Assembly: GCF_031344055.1 (NCBI RefSeq)
Contig: NZ_JADBEN010000006.1
Direction: 5' to 3' (one strand)
Length of the DNA: 64,000 nucleotides
DNA from: Methylobacillus flagellatus_A
Lineage (GTDB): Bacteria; Pseudomonadota; Gammaproteobacteria; Burkholderiales; Methylophilaceae
Made by a program: the position numbers and the translations under genes. The notes below the pieces were generated by a model that worked only from the letters and a program-made list of their open reading frames with translations, was not told where the DNA came from and made no database searches. How positions within the stretch are numbered: position 1 is the first letter of the stretch; each line of letters opens with the position of its first letter. Shown here piece by piece: positions 7,854-16,598 of this stretch.

Positions 7854-8360
7854 TTAATTGTCGCCGGGTTTTTCTGCCTTTTGTTGCCGCCGCCGTTCGG
7901 CAAAGAATTGCGTGAGCGTAGCGCTGCACTCTTCCGCCAACAGGCCGCTTTCCACCGTGGTGTGGTGGTTGAGTTTTTCTTCTGCCATGAGATCGATGAC
8001 GCTGCCGCAAGCACCGGTCTTGTAATCATGGGCGCCGAATACCAGGCGTGCGATGCGGGCATGCTGGATCGCGCCTGCGCACATGGCGCAAGGCTCCAGC
8101 GTGACATACAAGGTGCAGCCGGTCAGGCGGTAGTTGCCCAGCCTGGCCGCGGCATCGCGCATGGCGCGGATTTCGGCATGCGCGCTGGGGTCGTGGCCCG
8201 CAATCGGCGCGTTGCTGCCGCGGCCAATCACCACGCCGTCTTTCACGACCACGGCTCCCACGGGGACTTCGCCGATCAGGGCCGCTTCCTGTGCCAGTTG
8301 CAGTGCGATGCGCATGAAGTCTTCGTCGGTGGCGGGGGGGGCTATATGAAGTGCTGGCAT
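7854..8360 (-). CDS. tadA: tRNA-specific adenosine deaminase TadA
   Basis: The 168-residue enzyme converts A34 to inosine in the anticodon of tRNA-Arg(ACG). The zinc-binding and catalytic residues are visible: HAE at 61-63, where Glu63 is the proton shuttle, and PCAMC with Cys91 and Cys94. I chose the ATG at 8360 because it overlaps the stop of the upstream gene (TGATG), implying translational coupling. Two in-frame TTG codons precede it. The length is close to E. coli TadA. Confidence 0.93.
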   Translation of the reverse strand: MPALHIAPPATDEDFMRIALQLAQEAALIGEVPVGAVVVKDGVVIGRGSNAPIAGHDPSAHAEIRAMRDAAARLGNYRLTGCTLYVTLEPCAMCAGAIQHARIARLVFGAHDYKTGACGSVIDLMAEEKLNHHTTVESGLLAEECSATLTQFFAERRRQQKAEKPGDN

Positions 8361-10333
8361 CAACAATCTAGTCTTTCTATCAATGACCGTAATTCTGCCA
8401 TGGTTTTGCGTTCAGCATGCGGTTCAGCATGCGGTTCAGCATGCGGTCCGTAACGAAGTGCGAGGTAAAGCCGGGTGATGCGGGCAATTTCTGCTTCGTG
8501 CTGCGGCAACAGCTTGCCGGCGCGTTGCTGGATGCTGAGCGGTCCTTCGCCGGCCCCGGCCTGTATGCCGCGGCGCGAAAGCTTGGCCAGGTAGCGCAGG
8601 TAGAGCGCTTGCGCCGGGTCGATTGGCATGCGCTTGCGGCGGAACAGCAGGGCGCACAACAGTAATGCCATGAGCAGCAGGCTGCCGGTGAGCCAAAGCA
8701 TGAGTTGCTGCCAATTGGCTGTCGTGCCCGTGATGCGCGAGAGCAATTCAAGCTGGCGCTGCTGGTTGTAGCCTAGCACCCATTGGTTCCAACCGTTGTT
8801 GACGGCGTCCCAGTTCAGGTACAGCTTGCGCAGCCAGGCGTGATCCTGCCGTGCCAGGATGGGCAGCAGGGTATTGTCGGTCAATGCGGTATTGATGCCG
8901 CTATCCACCCGGGATGGCGCGACCGCTGCGGTGGGGTCCAGCCTGACCCAGCCCCGGCTTGCCAGCCAGACTTCCACCCAGGCATGGGCATCGGATTGGC
9001 GCACGATCAGGTATTGTCCCACGGGATTGGTTTCACCGCCTTGGTAGCCCGTGACAATGCGGGCAGGAATGCCGGCGGCGCGCATGAGATAGGCAAAGCT
9101 GCTGGCATAGTGTTCGCAGAAGCCGCGCTTGCTGCTGAAGAGAAAATCATCGATAGCATCGTCGCCCAACTGCGGCGGGGTCAAGGTGTAGAAAAACCCC
9201 TGGCTGCGGAACATCGTCAATGCGGCATTGATGATGCGTTCCGGCGTTTGCAGCTCCCGTTGCCAGGCCATTGCCAGTGCGCGGCTGCGCGGATTGCCGC
9301 CCGGAGGCAGTTGCAATGCGCGGGCAAGCTCCCTGCTGCCGAGCCCGGCAGCCAGATGGTATTGCGTATGGGAGCTGCCGTTATAACGCATCCGCGTACG
9401 GACCGGCATTGGCGCGAGCACTTGCCTTTCGCTGGTGAGGAAAGTGCCTGCCGGCAGGATGTGCGGCACATCCAGCATCAACAGCCAGCGGCGGTTGTGC
9501 GGTTCCAGCGTCATGGTATAGCTGACGGCTTCTCCCAGCCCTTCCAATTTTTCCACGGCATGGTCATTCCCTGCCATGTGCCAGCCGCGGCCGTCGAATT
9601 GCCAGAGCACCGGCCCGCGCCAATAAAGCTGCCGCTGCGCGGGAATCTCCCCCTGGAACTGCACGCGGAAGGCCACTGCGCCAGACAGGCTGAGCTCGCT
9701 GATGTCGCCCGGCTGCATATGGTCGTTCAGGCCGCTCATGGCGCGATAGGCGTCCTGCGGCACGCCCCAGAGCGGGCCTGGAATGCGCGGGAACAGCAGG
9801 AACAGCATCAACATCAGCGGCGCTGCCTGCAACAGCAGGGTCAAGCTTAGGCGGCTGCGCAAACGGTTGGACAGGACGCCGTGAGGATAGCTGATGCCGA
9901 CCAGGCACGCTGTCAGGCCGAATACCGGGAGCAGCAGGTAGCCGCCGACCCATAGCGACTGGTCGAATAGAAAGGCGGTGACGGTGAGGAAGTACCCAGC
10001 AAAGATCAGGATGACGTAGTCGCGCCGGGTGCTGGACTCCATGAGCTTGAGCGACAGCATCAGCGCAAGCAACGCCACGCTGGCGTCGCGCCCGAACAGG
10101 GTGCGGTATTGCAGGTAGATGCCGGCGACGCCCAGCAGGGTGATGGGCAACAGCAGCCACAGCCTGGGCATGGCCCATTGCCTCCATTGCAATAGCAGGC
10201 GCCACGCCATGAATAACACGATCAACGCGCTGGTCCACAACGGGAAGTGGCTGAAATGCAGCGCCATGGCGAGCAGCATGGCCCCCAGCAGCCAGTGGAG
10301 GTCGGCCTTGCCGGGCTTGATGGCGAGGCTCAT
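8360..10333 (-). CDS. TgpA-like transglutaminase (DUF3488 plus transglutaminase core)
   Basis: The 657-residue protein has an N-terminal block of about six membrane helices (DUF3488, residues 1-190). A periplasmic transglutaminase-like domain follows with its triad: Cys in GFCEHYAS, His in DAHAWVEVW and Asp in LDPTAAV. A further membrane helix lies near residue 555, before a cytoplasmic tail. The family is represented by Pseudomonas TgpA; its substrates are not settled. The gene overlaps the DUF58 gene upstream by 4 bases and tadA downstream by 1 base. Near the C-terminus a 12-base tandem repeat encodes PHAE three times. Confidence 0.92.
   Translation of the reverse strand: MSLAIKPGKADLHWLLGAMLLAMALHFSHFPLWTSALIVLFMAWRLLLQWRQWAMPRLWLLLPITLLGVAGIYLQYRTLFGRDASVALLALMLSLKLMESSTRRDYVILIFAGYFLTVTAFLFDQSLWVGGYLLLPVFGLTACLVGISYPHGVLSNRLRSRLSLTLLLQAAPLMLMLFLLFPRIPGPLWGVPQDAYRAMSGLNDHMQPGDISELSLSGAVAFRVQFQGEIPAQRQLYWRGPVLWQFDGRGWHMAGNDHAVEKLEGLGEAVSYTMTLEPHNRRWLLMLDVPHILPAGTFLTSERQVLAPMPVRTRMRYNGSSHTQYHLAAGLGSRELARALQLPPGGNPRSRALAMAWQRELQTPERIINAALTMFRSQGFFYTLTPPQLGDDAIDDFLFSSKRGFCEHYASSFAYLMRAAGIPARIVTGYQGGETNPVGQYLIVRQSDAHAWVEVWLASRGWVRLDPTAAVAPSRVDSGINTALTDNTLLPILARQDHAWLRKLYLNWDAVNNGWNQWVLGYNQQRQLELLSRITGTTANWQQLMLWLTGSLLLMALLLCALLFRRKRMPIDPAQALYLRYLAKLSRRGIQAGAGEGPLSIQQRAGKLLPQHEAEIARITRLYLALRYGPHAEPHAEPHAERKTMAELRSLIERLDC
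8411..8446. repeat. Three tandem copies of a 12-base unit inside the transglutaminase gene
   Basis: TTCAGCATGCGG occurs three times in a row without mismatch. Read on the minus strand it encodes PHAE three times near the C-terminus, so a change in copy number would keep the reading frame. Confidence 0.95.
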
Positions 10334-11292
10334 TCAGCCTCCAGCAGGGCAAGGGCGCGCAGGCAGGCTTCATAATGCGCCTGGCTGTGTGCAGGGGCGA
10401 TATGGGTGCCGGGCAGGCGCAGGCCATAACGCTGGTCGGCGTCGTGCGCCTGCATGATCCAGCTGGTGAGCTGGCTCAGGCGCTGCTCCAGGTCGCTGCC
10501 GGGAGTCTGGGCCAGGTCCAGCCATACCTGCTGTTGCGATTCGGCATGGAATTCGCGGCTGTACATGCCTTGTTCGCGCGAGGACGCTTTCCAGTCTATG
10601 CGGCGCGGAGAGTCGCCTCGTTGGTAGAGCCGCAAGCCGGCAAAGTCTTCGTCCCCGACCTGGGAGGAGAGGCTGCCGCCCCGGCCCGGCATATTGCCTT
10701 GCGGCAGTGGCAGGGAGCTGGATGCCGGGCGGGGATACACCAGGCAACGCACGCCGGGCTCCAATTTGCTCCACGCGCGAAACAGCCCGCCGGGGAACCC
10801 GGTGGAGAGGGTAAGTGTGCCGATAGCGTGCCAGCCGCGCTTGAGCGTCGGGCTGCCGATTGCCAGCGTGCCTGTGCCGTTAGCCGGCACATCGACGAAC
10901 AAGGGCTCTTGGCCCCCGATGCCGGCGGCAATGGCGAGGCGGTCACGTCCGCGGTCCTCCGTCAGGGTGATTTGCAGTATGGCATCCTGCCCGGCAAAAA
11001 CGGCGGGTGGCGGGGCGGCCTCCACCTGCAGCCATGCCAGGTTGCGCCAGGTGTGCAGCAGGGAAACCAGCGCCATGCCTGCGAGCAAGAAGGTGAGGAT
11101 GAAGCCCAGGCTCAAGGTGTAATTGATGGCTCCTGTGAGCATGGCGAACAACACGATGGCAAGACCCCAGCCTGCGCGGCTGGGCATGATGTATATCCGT
11201 TGCCGCGTCAGCCGGGCGGGCAAAATTGCGCTATGCCGCCGTAACAGCCTGGCCGGCCAAGTTGGCTTGATATCAGGGAATGGCGACGGCAT
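10330..11292 (-). CDS. DUF58 domain-containing protein
   Basis: The 320-residue protein has a basic N-terminus, two adjacent membrane helices (about residues 42-80) and a DUF58 domain (vWA-like). The family motif DFAGLRLYQRGDSPRRIDWKA (split here by position, near residues 200-220) is clear. It is the middle member of the conserved MoxR-DUF58-transglutaminase trio. In this trio an AAA+ ATPase and a vWA-like protein are thought to act as chaperones or assembly factors. Its stop overlaps the transglutaminase start (ATGA), and its start overlaps the end of the moxR gene by 20 bases. Confidence 0.9.
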   Translation of the reverse strand: MPSPFPDIKPTWPARLLRRHSAILPARLTRQRIYIMPSRAGWGLAIVLFAMLTGAINYTLSLGFILTFLLAGMALVSLLHTWRNLAWLQVEAAPPPAVFAGQDAILQITLTEDRGRDRLAIAAGIGGQEPLFVDVPANGTGTLAIGSPTLKRGWHAIGTLTLSTGFPGGLFRAWSKLEPGVRCLVYPRPASSSLPLPQGNMPGRGGSLSSQVGDEDFAGLRLYQRGDSPRRIDWKASSREQGMYSREFHAESQQQVWLDLAQTPGSDLEQRLSQLTSWIMQAHDADQRYGLRLPGTHIAPAHSQAHYEACLRALALLEAE

Positions 11293-12181
11293 TCAGCAGG
11301 TGCTGGGCGGTGTCGCTGACGGCACTGCCGGAAATAGGTTGCAGGCGGTGGCCCGCCACGCCGGGCAGCACGGCCTGGATGTCTTCGGGGATGGCGAAGT
11401 CGCGGCCATGGGTCAATGCCCAGGCTTGCGCGCATTGCCGCAGCGCAAGCCCGGCACGGGGCGAGAGGCCGGCCGTGAACTGGCTGGAATTGCGGCTGTA
11501 TTGCAACAGCGCCTGCAGGTAGTCCAGCAGCGTATCGGAAAGATGCACGCGGTCCACTGCCTGTTGCATGGCGAGCAACCCGGCAGCATCGATCGCCTGT
11601 TCGGGCGCATGGATGCCGTGGCGCCCGCCATTGTTCCGCAGCAGGTCGCGTTCGGCGCGCGGGTCGGGGTAGCCCAGCTTGATGCACATGAGGAAACGGT
11701 CCAGCTGCGATTCCGGCAGGGCGAAGGTGCCGATATGCTGGGATGGGTTCTGGGTGGCGATCACGAAGAAGGGTTTTGGCAGCGGGCGCGTTTCGCCTTC
11801 CAGCGTCACCTGGCCTTCTTCCATTACTTCCAGCAGCGCGCTCTGGGTCTTGGGCGTGGCGCGGTTGACTTCATCCGCCAGCAGCACCTGGGTAAACACC
11901 GGGCCGGGATGGAACTTGAAATCGGCTTCATTGCGGTCGTAGACCGATACGCCGAGGATATCGCCCGGCAGCAGGTCGCTGGTGAATTGTACGCGGTTGA
12001 ACTGCAAGCCCAGCACTTGGGCGAGGGTATAGGACAAGGTGGTCTTGCCCATGCCGGGCAGGTCCTCGATCAGCAGGTGCCCGCGCGCGAGCAGGGCGGC
12101 AAGGGCCAGCTTGATTTGTGGCTCCTTGCCGAGAATGATGCGGCCGGTGTTATTGATGATGGCCTGGATCTGGGCCTGCAT
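11273..12181 (-). CDS. MoxR family AAA+ ATPase
   Basis: The 302-residue ATPase has Walker A (LPGMGKTT, near residues 42-49), Walker B (VLLADEVNR) and the sensor-1 region (FFVIATQNPSQ), all typical of MoxR proteins. MoxR ATPases are thought to help mature or insert cofactors into partner proteins. Here the partner is presumably the DUF58 protein encoded by the overlapping downstream gene. AAGGAAA lies 6 bases before the ATG. The founding MoxR acts in methanol dehydrogenase maturation, but no methanol dehydrogenase gene lies in this window. Confidence 0.93.
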   Translation of the reverse strand: MQAQIQAIINNTGRIILGKEPQIKLALAALLARGHLLIEDLPGMGKTTLSYTLAQVLGLQFNRVQFTSDLLPGDILGVSVYDRNEADFKFHPGPVFTQVLLADEVNRATPKTQSALLEVMEEGQVTLEGETRPLPKPFFVIATQNPSQHIGTFALPESQLDRFLMCIKLGYPDPRAERDLLRNNGGRHGIHAPEQAIDAAGLLAMQQAVDRVHLSDTLLDYLQALLQYSRNSSQFTAGLSPRAGLALRQCAQAWALTHGRDFAIPEDIQAVLPGVAGHRLQPISGSAVSDTAQHLLNAVAIP

Positions 12182-12202
12182 GCTGTTTCCTTAAAGTTTG
12201 TT

Positions 12203-12658
12203 TCAATCGACCTGCTGCTTCTGGCCCCAGCGCACCAGCACGAAAGTCAGCCCGAGCATGAGGCCCGCGCCAACCCAGAGCACCACCTCCATGGGGTCGG
12301 GCGTGACTTCCTGCACCGGCATGATGATGAGCTTGCGCAACACCAGTACCATGGCGACTTCGATAAAGGTTTCCACCTCCAGCTTGGCGCCCATGAGGTA
12401 GCGGATCTCGGCGGAAATCAACGCCGAGATCGACCAGAGCAGCATCAGGGTGCCCAGGGCATTGAGGAAGCCGTGTACGAGGTTGTTGGCGGCAAAAGCC
12501 TCGCGCACGTCAATGAAAAATAGCCAGGTGAACATCATCACGGACACTGCGAGCGCCAGCCCGATGGTGATATGCGCGAAACCATTCAGCCAGAGCATGG
12601 CGCGAATGGTGTAGCGGTTGATGACATTAAATTCGCGTGGAAAATGGTTCTGTGCCAT
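12203..12658 (-). CDS. PsiE-like membrane protein
   Basis: The 151-residue protein has four predicted membrane helices. The sequence SISALISAEIRYLMG, then VETFIEVAMVLVLRKLIIMP, resembles the phosphate-starvation-inducible PsiE family, whose molecular function is unknown. It lies 21 bases before moxR on the same strand and may be the first gene of that operon, although its ribosome binding site is weak. No pho box was recognised upstream. Confidence 0.75.
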   Translation of the reverse strand: MAQNHFPREFNVINRYTIRAMLWLNGFAHITIGLALAVSVMMFTWLFFIDVREAFAANNLVHGFLNALGTLMLLWSISALISAEIRYLMGAKLEVETFIEVAMVLVLRKLIIMPVQEVTPDPMEVVLWVGAGLMLGLTFVLVRWGQKQQVD

Positions 12659-12790
12659 GGTTGTGCCCTGTCTCCCCTTTGTTTGTTTATGGCGTGTCGT
12701 TATTCAACGGCATTATTGCTTGATTTTTGAGGCGGGGCGATGCTCAGCGACCAATATACCAAATTTCCGCTGAACAAATGCTGGTTCGTC

Positions 12791-13696
12791 TCATCCGGGC
12801 ATGAACGCCTCGACGTCGATGGTCTGCAATTCCTGCAGCAGCCATTGCTGCGCCTTGCCCCCGCCGCTGCGCCAGGCGATGTAGGCGACGACCTCCGGCT
12901 TGGATTCCGCCACTTCGCGGATCAGCAATTCGCCGCGGGCGGCATGGTATTCGGCGAGCTTGCGCGGCAAATAGCCTACGCCCAACCCCTTGATCTGCGC
13001 CAGCGCCTTGCTTGGAATATCGGGAACCGACAGCACATCCTGCCCGTCCAGGATGCCGGAAGTCTTGGGCGGCAGGTGGCGCGAGCTGTCTGCCGCCGAG
13101 ATGGAACGGTGCTGCTGGATGTCGTGGTTCGTCAGCGGCTCTGGCGCTTGCGCCAAGGGATGGTGGGGCGCCACGGCGAATACGAACTCCATCGTGCCGA
13201 GCAGGCGCGTGGTGTAGCCGCCGCCCGGCGGCCCTTCGCCTGGCGCGCCTATCGAGATGTCCGCCCGGTTGCTGATCAGGGCGTCCCAGCTGCCGCCGTA
13301 GACCTCGCGCAGCAGGTGCACGCGGGTGCCGAAGCCTTGGCGGTAGAAGCGTTCCATGATGTCGTACAACGGCTCCAGCCTGAGGATGTCGCTGATGGCG
13401 ATGCGGATGTCGGTTTCTATGCCGGTGGCGACGCGGCGCACCCGGCATTCCAGTTCGCCGGCCGCCTTGAGCAGGTGGCGGCCTTCGCGCAACAGCTCCA
13501 GCCCGGCCTCGGTGAGCTTCGCCTTGTGCCCGCTGCGGTCGAACAGCTTGATGTTGAGGTCGTCTTCCAGCGTGCGGATGGTGTAGGTGATGGCGGAGGG
13601 GACGCGGTAGAGACTCTCGGCTGCCGCAGAGAAACTGCCTTCGCGGTCAATCGCATCCAGCACTTCCAGCGCCTCGATGGAGAGCTTGATGCTCAT
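12791..13696 (-). CDS. LysR-type transcriptional regulator
   Basis: This 301-residue regulator has an N-terminal winged helix-turn-helix (SFSAAAESLYRVPSAITYTI, residues 19-38) and a LysR substrate-binding domain. The start at 13696 is set by its ATGA overlap with the stop of cysZ and by the family N-terminus (MSIKLSIEALEVLDAID). A longer open frame upstream only reads through cysZ in another frame. Together with cysZ it faces the pirin/quinone reductase cluster, whose control region contains two symmetrical GTTCA-type boxes. I infer that it controls that cluster and itself; its effector is unknown. Confidence 0.9.
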   Translation of the reverse strand: MSIKLSIEALEVLDAIDREGSFSAAAESLYRVPSAITYTIRTLEDDLNIKLFDRSGHKAKLTEAGLELLREGRHLLKAAGELECRVRRVATGIETDIRIAISDILRLEPLYDIMERFYRQGFGTRVHLLREVYGGSWDALISNRADISIGAPGEGPPGGGYTTRLLGTMEFVFAVAPHHPLAQAPEPLTNHDIQQHRSISAADSSRHLPPKTSGILDGQDVLSVPDIPSKALAQIKGLGVGYLPRKLAEYHAARGELLIREVAESKPEVVAYIAWRSGGGKAQQWLLQELQTIDVEAFMPG

Positions 13697-14454
13697 GCCG
13701 AGGCTTTCGGGAGCGGGTCGCGCTCGCGCACCCAGAACAGCGTGGCGCCCGCAATCGCCGCGGGCATCATCAGCACATTGAGGCCGGGAACCCACAGCGC
13801 CGCATAGACGCTGGCGCCAAAGCCCAGGCTTTTCAGGCGCTTCTGCCTCAGCCAGGCCAGCATGTCCTGCCAGCCAAGCTTGTGGTTGTCCGCAGGGTAG
13901 TCGAGGTATTGCACGCACATCATCCAGACGCCGAACAGCAGCCACACGGGCGGAGCGAGCAAGTTGAGTCCGGGGATCAGCGACAGGATCATGAGGCCGA
14001 GCGCGCGCGGCAGGAAGTAAAGCAGTTTGCGCAATTCCCGGCCCAGAGTGCGGGGGACGATGGCCAGCAGTTCCTGCAGGTTGAACGCCGGAAAGTCATC
14101 CTGGCCGCGGATCATGACTTCCGCCTTTTCCGCCAGCAATCCGTTGAAAGGCGCGGCAATCAGGTTGGCGAACAAACTGAAGGTGAAGAAGATGATCAGC
14201 GCGAGCAGGATGACGAACAAGGGCCAGGCAAGATAGGAAAGGAACTCCAGCCAGCCGGGCAGGGTGGACAATAAGCCCGCAATCCATCGGTCGAACTGCT
14301 TGACAGCGTAATAGACCATGCCGATGAAGAGCGCGAGGTTGGCAAGCAGCGGCAGCAGCACGAACAGGCGCAGGCCCGGGCTCAATACCAGCTTCAGGCC
14401 TTGCAATAGATATTGCGGTCCTGAAAGGCCACGAAGTTGAATGTCGGTTGTCAT
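13693..14454 (-). CDS. cysZ: CysZ/EI24-like membrane protein
   Basis: The 253-residue protein resembles CysZ, which moves sulfate into the cytoplasm in enterobacteria. Similarity is seen in LFANLIAAPFNGLLAEKAE and in the region LPRALGLMILSLIPGLNLLAP. About five hydrophobic stretches are present. The ATG at 14454 is chosen because the family starts near MTTDIQLRGLSGPQYLLQGL; an in-frame start at 14508 is possible. The gene overlaps the LysR gene by 4 bases. No other sulfate-assimilation gene lies nearby, so sulfate as substrate is only a family-based assumption. Confidence 0.8.
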   Translation of the reverse strand: MTTDIQLRGLSGPQYLLQGLKLVLSPGLRLFVLLPLLANLALFIGMVYYAVKQFDRWIAGLLSTLPGWLEFLSYLAWPLFVILLALIIFFTFSLFANLIAAPFNGLLAEKAEVMIRGQDDFPAFNLQELLAIVPRTLGRELRKLLYFLPRALGLMILSLIPGLNLLAPPVWLLFGVWMMCVQYLDYPADNHKLGWQDMLAWLRQKRLKSLGFGASVYAALWVPGLNVLMMPAAIAGATLFWVRERDPLPKASA

Positions 14455-14480
14455 CGGCTGTGGGCGGCGTTGCGCAACAT

Positions 14481-14573
14481 GTTCATAATTTTTGAACAAT
14501 ATATACAAAATTCTTTGCTATTCATACCGCAAGCGATTATCTACCATGCCTGCTGACGTTCAATATTATTGAA
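14481..14573. promoter_or_regulatory. Two candidate LysR-type boxes between cysZ and pirin
   Basis: GTTCATAATTTTTGAAC (14481-14497) is a perfect GTTCA-N7-TGAAC dyad. A second copy, TTCAATATTATTGAA (14559-14573), is a perfect 15-bp palindrome of the same form preceded by G. Their centres are 77 bases apart in the 137-base divergent region. T-N11-A dyads are the usual LysR binding form, and a LysR gene lies in the adjacent operon. Confidence 0.6.
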
Positions 14574-14591
14574 AATGAAGAGAGGCGCACC

Positions 14592-15305
14592 ATGATCAGT
14601 CTGCGTAAAGCCCAGGACCGCGGCCATGCCAACCATGGCTGGCTCGATAGCTACCATTCGTTTTCCTTTTCCGGTTACCACGATCCCGAGCACATGCACT
14701 ACTCGGTGCTGCGCGTGATCAACGAGGACGTGATCGCGCCCGGCATGGGGTTTGGCATGCATCCGCACCGCGACATGGAAATCATCACCTACATGCTCAA
14801 GGGTGAGCTGCGCCACGAGGACAGCCTGGGCAACGGCTCGGTGATCCGTGCGGGAGACGTGCAGCGCATGAGCGCGGGCACCGGCATCGTCCACAGCGAA
14901 TTCAACGCTTCCGACCGCAGCCAGGCACATCTCTTGCAGATATGGCTGTTGCCCGAGAAGGATGGAATAGCGCCTGGCTACGAGGAGAAGCATTTTGCCG
15001 CCGAGCAGAAGCGCGACCGGTGGTGTCTGATCGCATCGCGCGACGGCAGCGAGGGTTCATTGCGCATCCATCAGGACGTTGCTCTGTATGCAACAGTTCT
15101 GTCTGAAAACCAGCAGATCGAATACGGCATGCAGCCCGGTCGCAGCGTATACCTGCAGGTGGCGCGCGGAAGCGTCACGCTGGCAGAACTGCTGCTGGAG
15201 GCTGGCGATGCCGTCAAGGTCGACGCGCAGCAACATATTGAGATCACGGCAGGGGAAGAAGCAGAAGTGCTGCTGTTCGACCTGCCATCCCATACGTCCC
15301 ATTAA
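14592..15305 (+). CDS. Pirin family protein (bicupin), quercetinase-like
   Basis: The 237-residue protein has the pirin N-terminal cupin with metal ligands in MHPHRDMEIITYMLKG (about residues 56-71) and a third His in GIVHSEFNAS. This resembles E. coli YhhW, which has quercetin dioxygenase activity in vitro. The physiological substrate in bacteria is generally unknown. It is the first gene of a rightward set of redox enzymes and is transcribed away from cysZ-lysR. A GAGAGG ribosome binding site lies before the ATG. Confidence 0.92.
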   Translation: MISLRKAQDRGHANHGWLDSYHSFSFSGYHDPEHMHYSVLRVINEDVIAPGMGFGMHPHRDMEIITYMLKGELRHEDSLGNGSVIRAGDVQRMSAGTGIVHSEFNASDRSQAHLLQIWLLPEKDGIAPGYEEKHFAAEQKRDRWCLIASRDGSEGSLRIHQDVALYATVLSENQQIEYGMQPGRSVYLQVARGSVTLAELLLEAGDAVKVDAQQHIEITAGEEAEVLLFDLPSHTSH

Positions 15306-15328
15306 TCTTGTGTATTGAAAGGAATATC

Positions 15329-15895
15329 ATGACGAAAGTTGTAGTGGTGTATCACAGCGGCTACGGCCATACCGAAGTCCAGGCAAAAGCGGTGGCGCGC
15401 GGGGCGGAAAAAGTGGCCGGCACCGAGGTGCGGTTGCTCAATTCCGAGGAGGCGCAGCAAGACTGGGAGGCGCTGAACGCGGCGGACGCCATCATCTTCG
15501 GCAGTCCGACCTACATGGGCTCGGCTTCCGCCCAGTTCAAGGCATTCATGGATGCCAGCTCCAGCATCTGGTATAACCGTGGTTGGAAGGATAAGGTAGC
15601 GGCAGGCTTTACCACTTCAGCAAGCCAGAGCGGCGACAAGCTCAACACCATCGTGCAGCTCACCATATTTGCCGCCCAGCATGGCATGATCTGGGTAGGC
15701 AATGATCTGCTGCCGGGGAACAATAGCAGTGCGGGCTCAGTCAATGACTTGAACCGCCTGGGCGGGTTCCTTGGCGCGTTGGCCCAGGCCAATAGTGACC
15801 AAGGCCCTGACGTCGCCCCATTGCAGAGCGACTTGCTTACCGCGGAACACCTGGGCGAGCGTGTTGCCGATATCACCAAGAAACTACGCGGTTAA
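15329..15895 (+). CDS. Flavodoxin-fold NAD(P)H-dependent oxidoreductase
   Basis: This 188-residue flavoprotein starts at the ATG at 15329, preceded by AAAGGA. The FMN phosphate-binding loop is seen at VYHSGYGHTE and the second FMN region at IFGSPTYMGSASAQFKAFMD. The family (WrbA/NQO-like) reduces quinones by two electrons. It lies 23 bases after the pirin gene. A second, distinct WrbA-type protein is encoded at 22166-22765. A role in detoxifying quinones or electrophiles is inferred from the neighbours. Confidence 0.88.
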   Translation: MTKVVVVYHSGYGHTEVQAKAVARGAEKVAGTEVRLLNSEEAQQDWEALNAADAIIFGSPTYMGSASAQFKAFMDASSSIWYNRGWKDKVAAGFTTSASQSGDKLNTIVQLTIFAAQHGMIWVGNDLLPGNNSSAGSVNDLNRLGGFLGALAQANSDQGPDVAPLQSDLLTAEHLGERVADITKKLRG

Positions 15896-15934
15896 TATTA
15901 ATAACGACTTTTTGATACGCAGAGAGGAAATGCA

Positions 15935-16516
15935 ATGAAACATTCCATCGCTAAACTGGGCCTGGTTGCAGGCCTGTTCGCGGCAAGCAGCCTGGCGTTT
16001 GCCGCTGCCGAGACTTACGAGATCGACAACAAGCACAGCTTCGCCAACTTCGCGATCCGCCATGTGGTTTCCAAGACTTCCGGCACCTTCAGCGACATCA
16101 CCGGCAAGCTGGTCATCGACAAGGACAACCTCGCCAAGTCTAGCGTCGATGCCAAGATCAACGTGCTGAGCGTCAACACCAGCAACGAAAAGCGCGACGA
16201 GCACATCAAGAAAGAGGAATACCTCAATGCCGGCAAGTTCGGCGAGATCCACTTCGTCAGCACCAAGATCGAACCCACCTCCGCCAGCCAGGGCAATGTC
16301 ACAGGCAAGCTCACCATCAACGGCGTGACCAAGGACGTGACCTTCCCGTTTGCCGTGCTCGGTTTCGGCAAGGACCCATGGGGCGGCTTGCGCACCGGTA
16401 TCGAAGCCAAGACCATCATCCGGGCGTCCGACTACGGCTACACCTGGGGCAAGCCTGGCTCCCCGGTGGGCGATGATGTCGAAGTCACTTTGCTGATCGA
16501 AGGCGTCAAGAAGTAG
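15935..16516 (+). CDS. YceI family periplasmic protein
   Basis: The 193-residue protein has a clear signal peptide (MKHSIAKLGLVAGLFAASSL, cleavage after AFA). The YceI lipocalin-like domain follows: YEIDNKHSFANFAIRHVVSK, KNRDEHIK-type loop (KRDEHIKKEEYLNAGKF) and FGKDPWGGLRTG. YceI proteins bind isoprenoid quinones or related lipids in the periplasm. A GAGAGGAAA ribosome binding site precedes the ATG. It lies between a quinone reductase gene and an ene-reductase gene, which fits a quinone-related role. Confidence 0.92.
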   Translation: MKHSIAKLGLVAGLFAASSLAFAAAETYEIDNKHSFANFAIRHVVSKTSGTFSDITGKLVIDKDNLAKSSVDAKINVLSVNTSNEKRDEHIKKEEYLNAGKFGEIHFVSTKIEPTSASQGNVTGKLTINGVTKDVTFPFAVLGFGKDPWGGLRTGIEAKTIIRASDYGYTWGKPGSPVGDDVEVTLLIEGVKK

Positions 16517-16598
16517 GCCTTGCCCGTCCTGTCTTAACCTGAAACGCCCGCAGATGATGCTTGCGCGGCGTTTTGTTGTTTGATCACGGAGGAAATTC

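Noticed and set aside
12981..13696. CysB-like regulator of sulfur assimilation, because cysZ overlaps it
   Set aside because: No sulfur-assimilation genes are near, and the divergent genes are redox enzymes; the sequence was not recognisably CysB.
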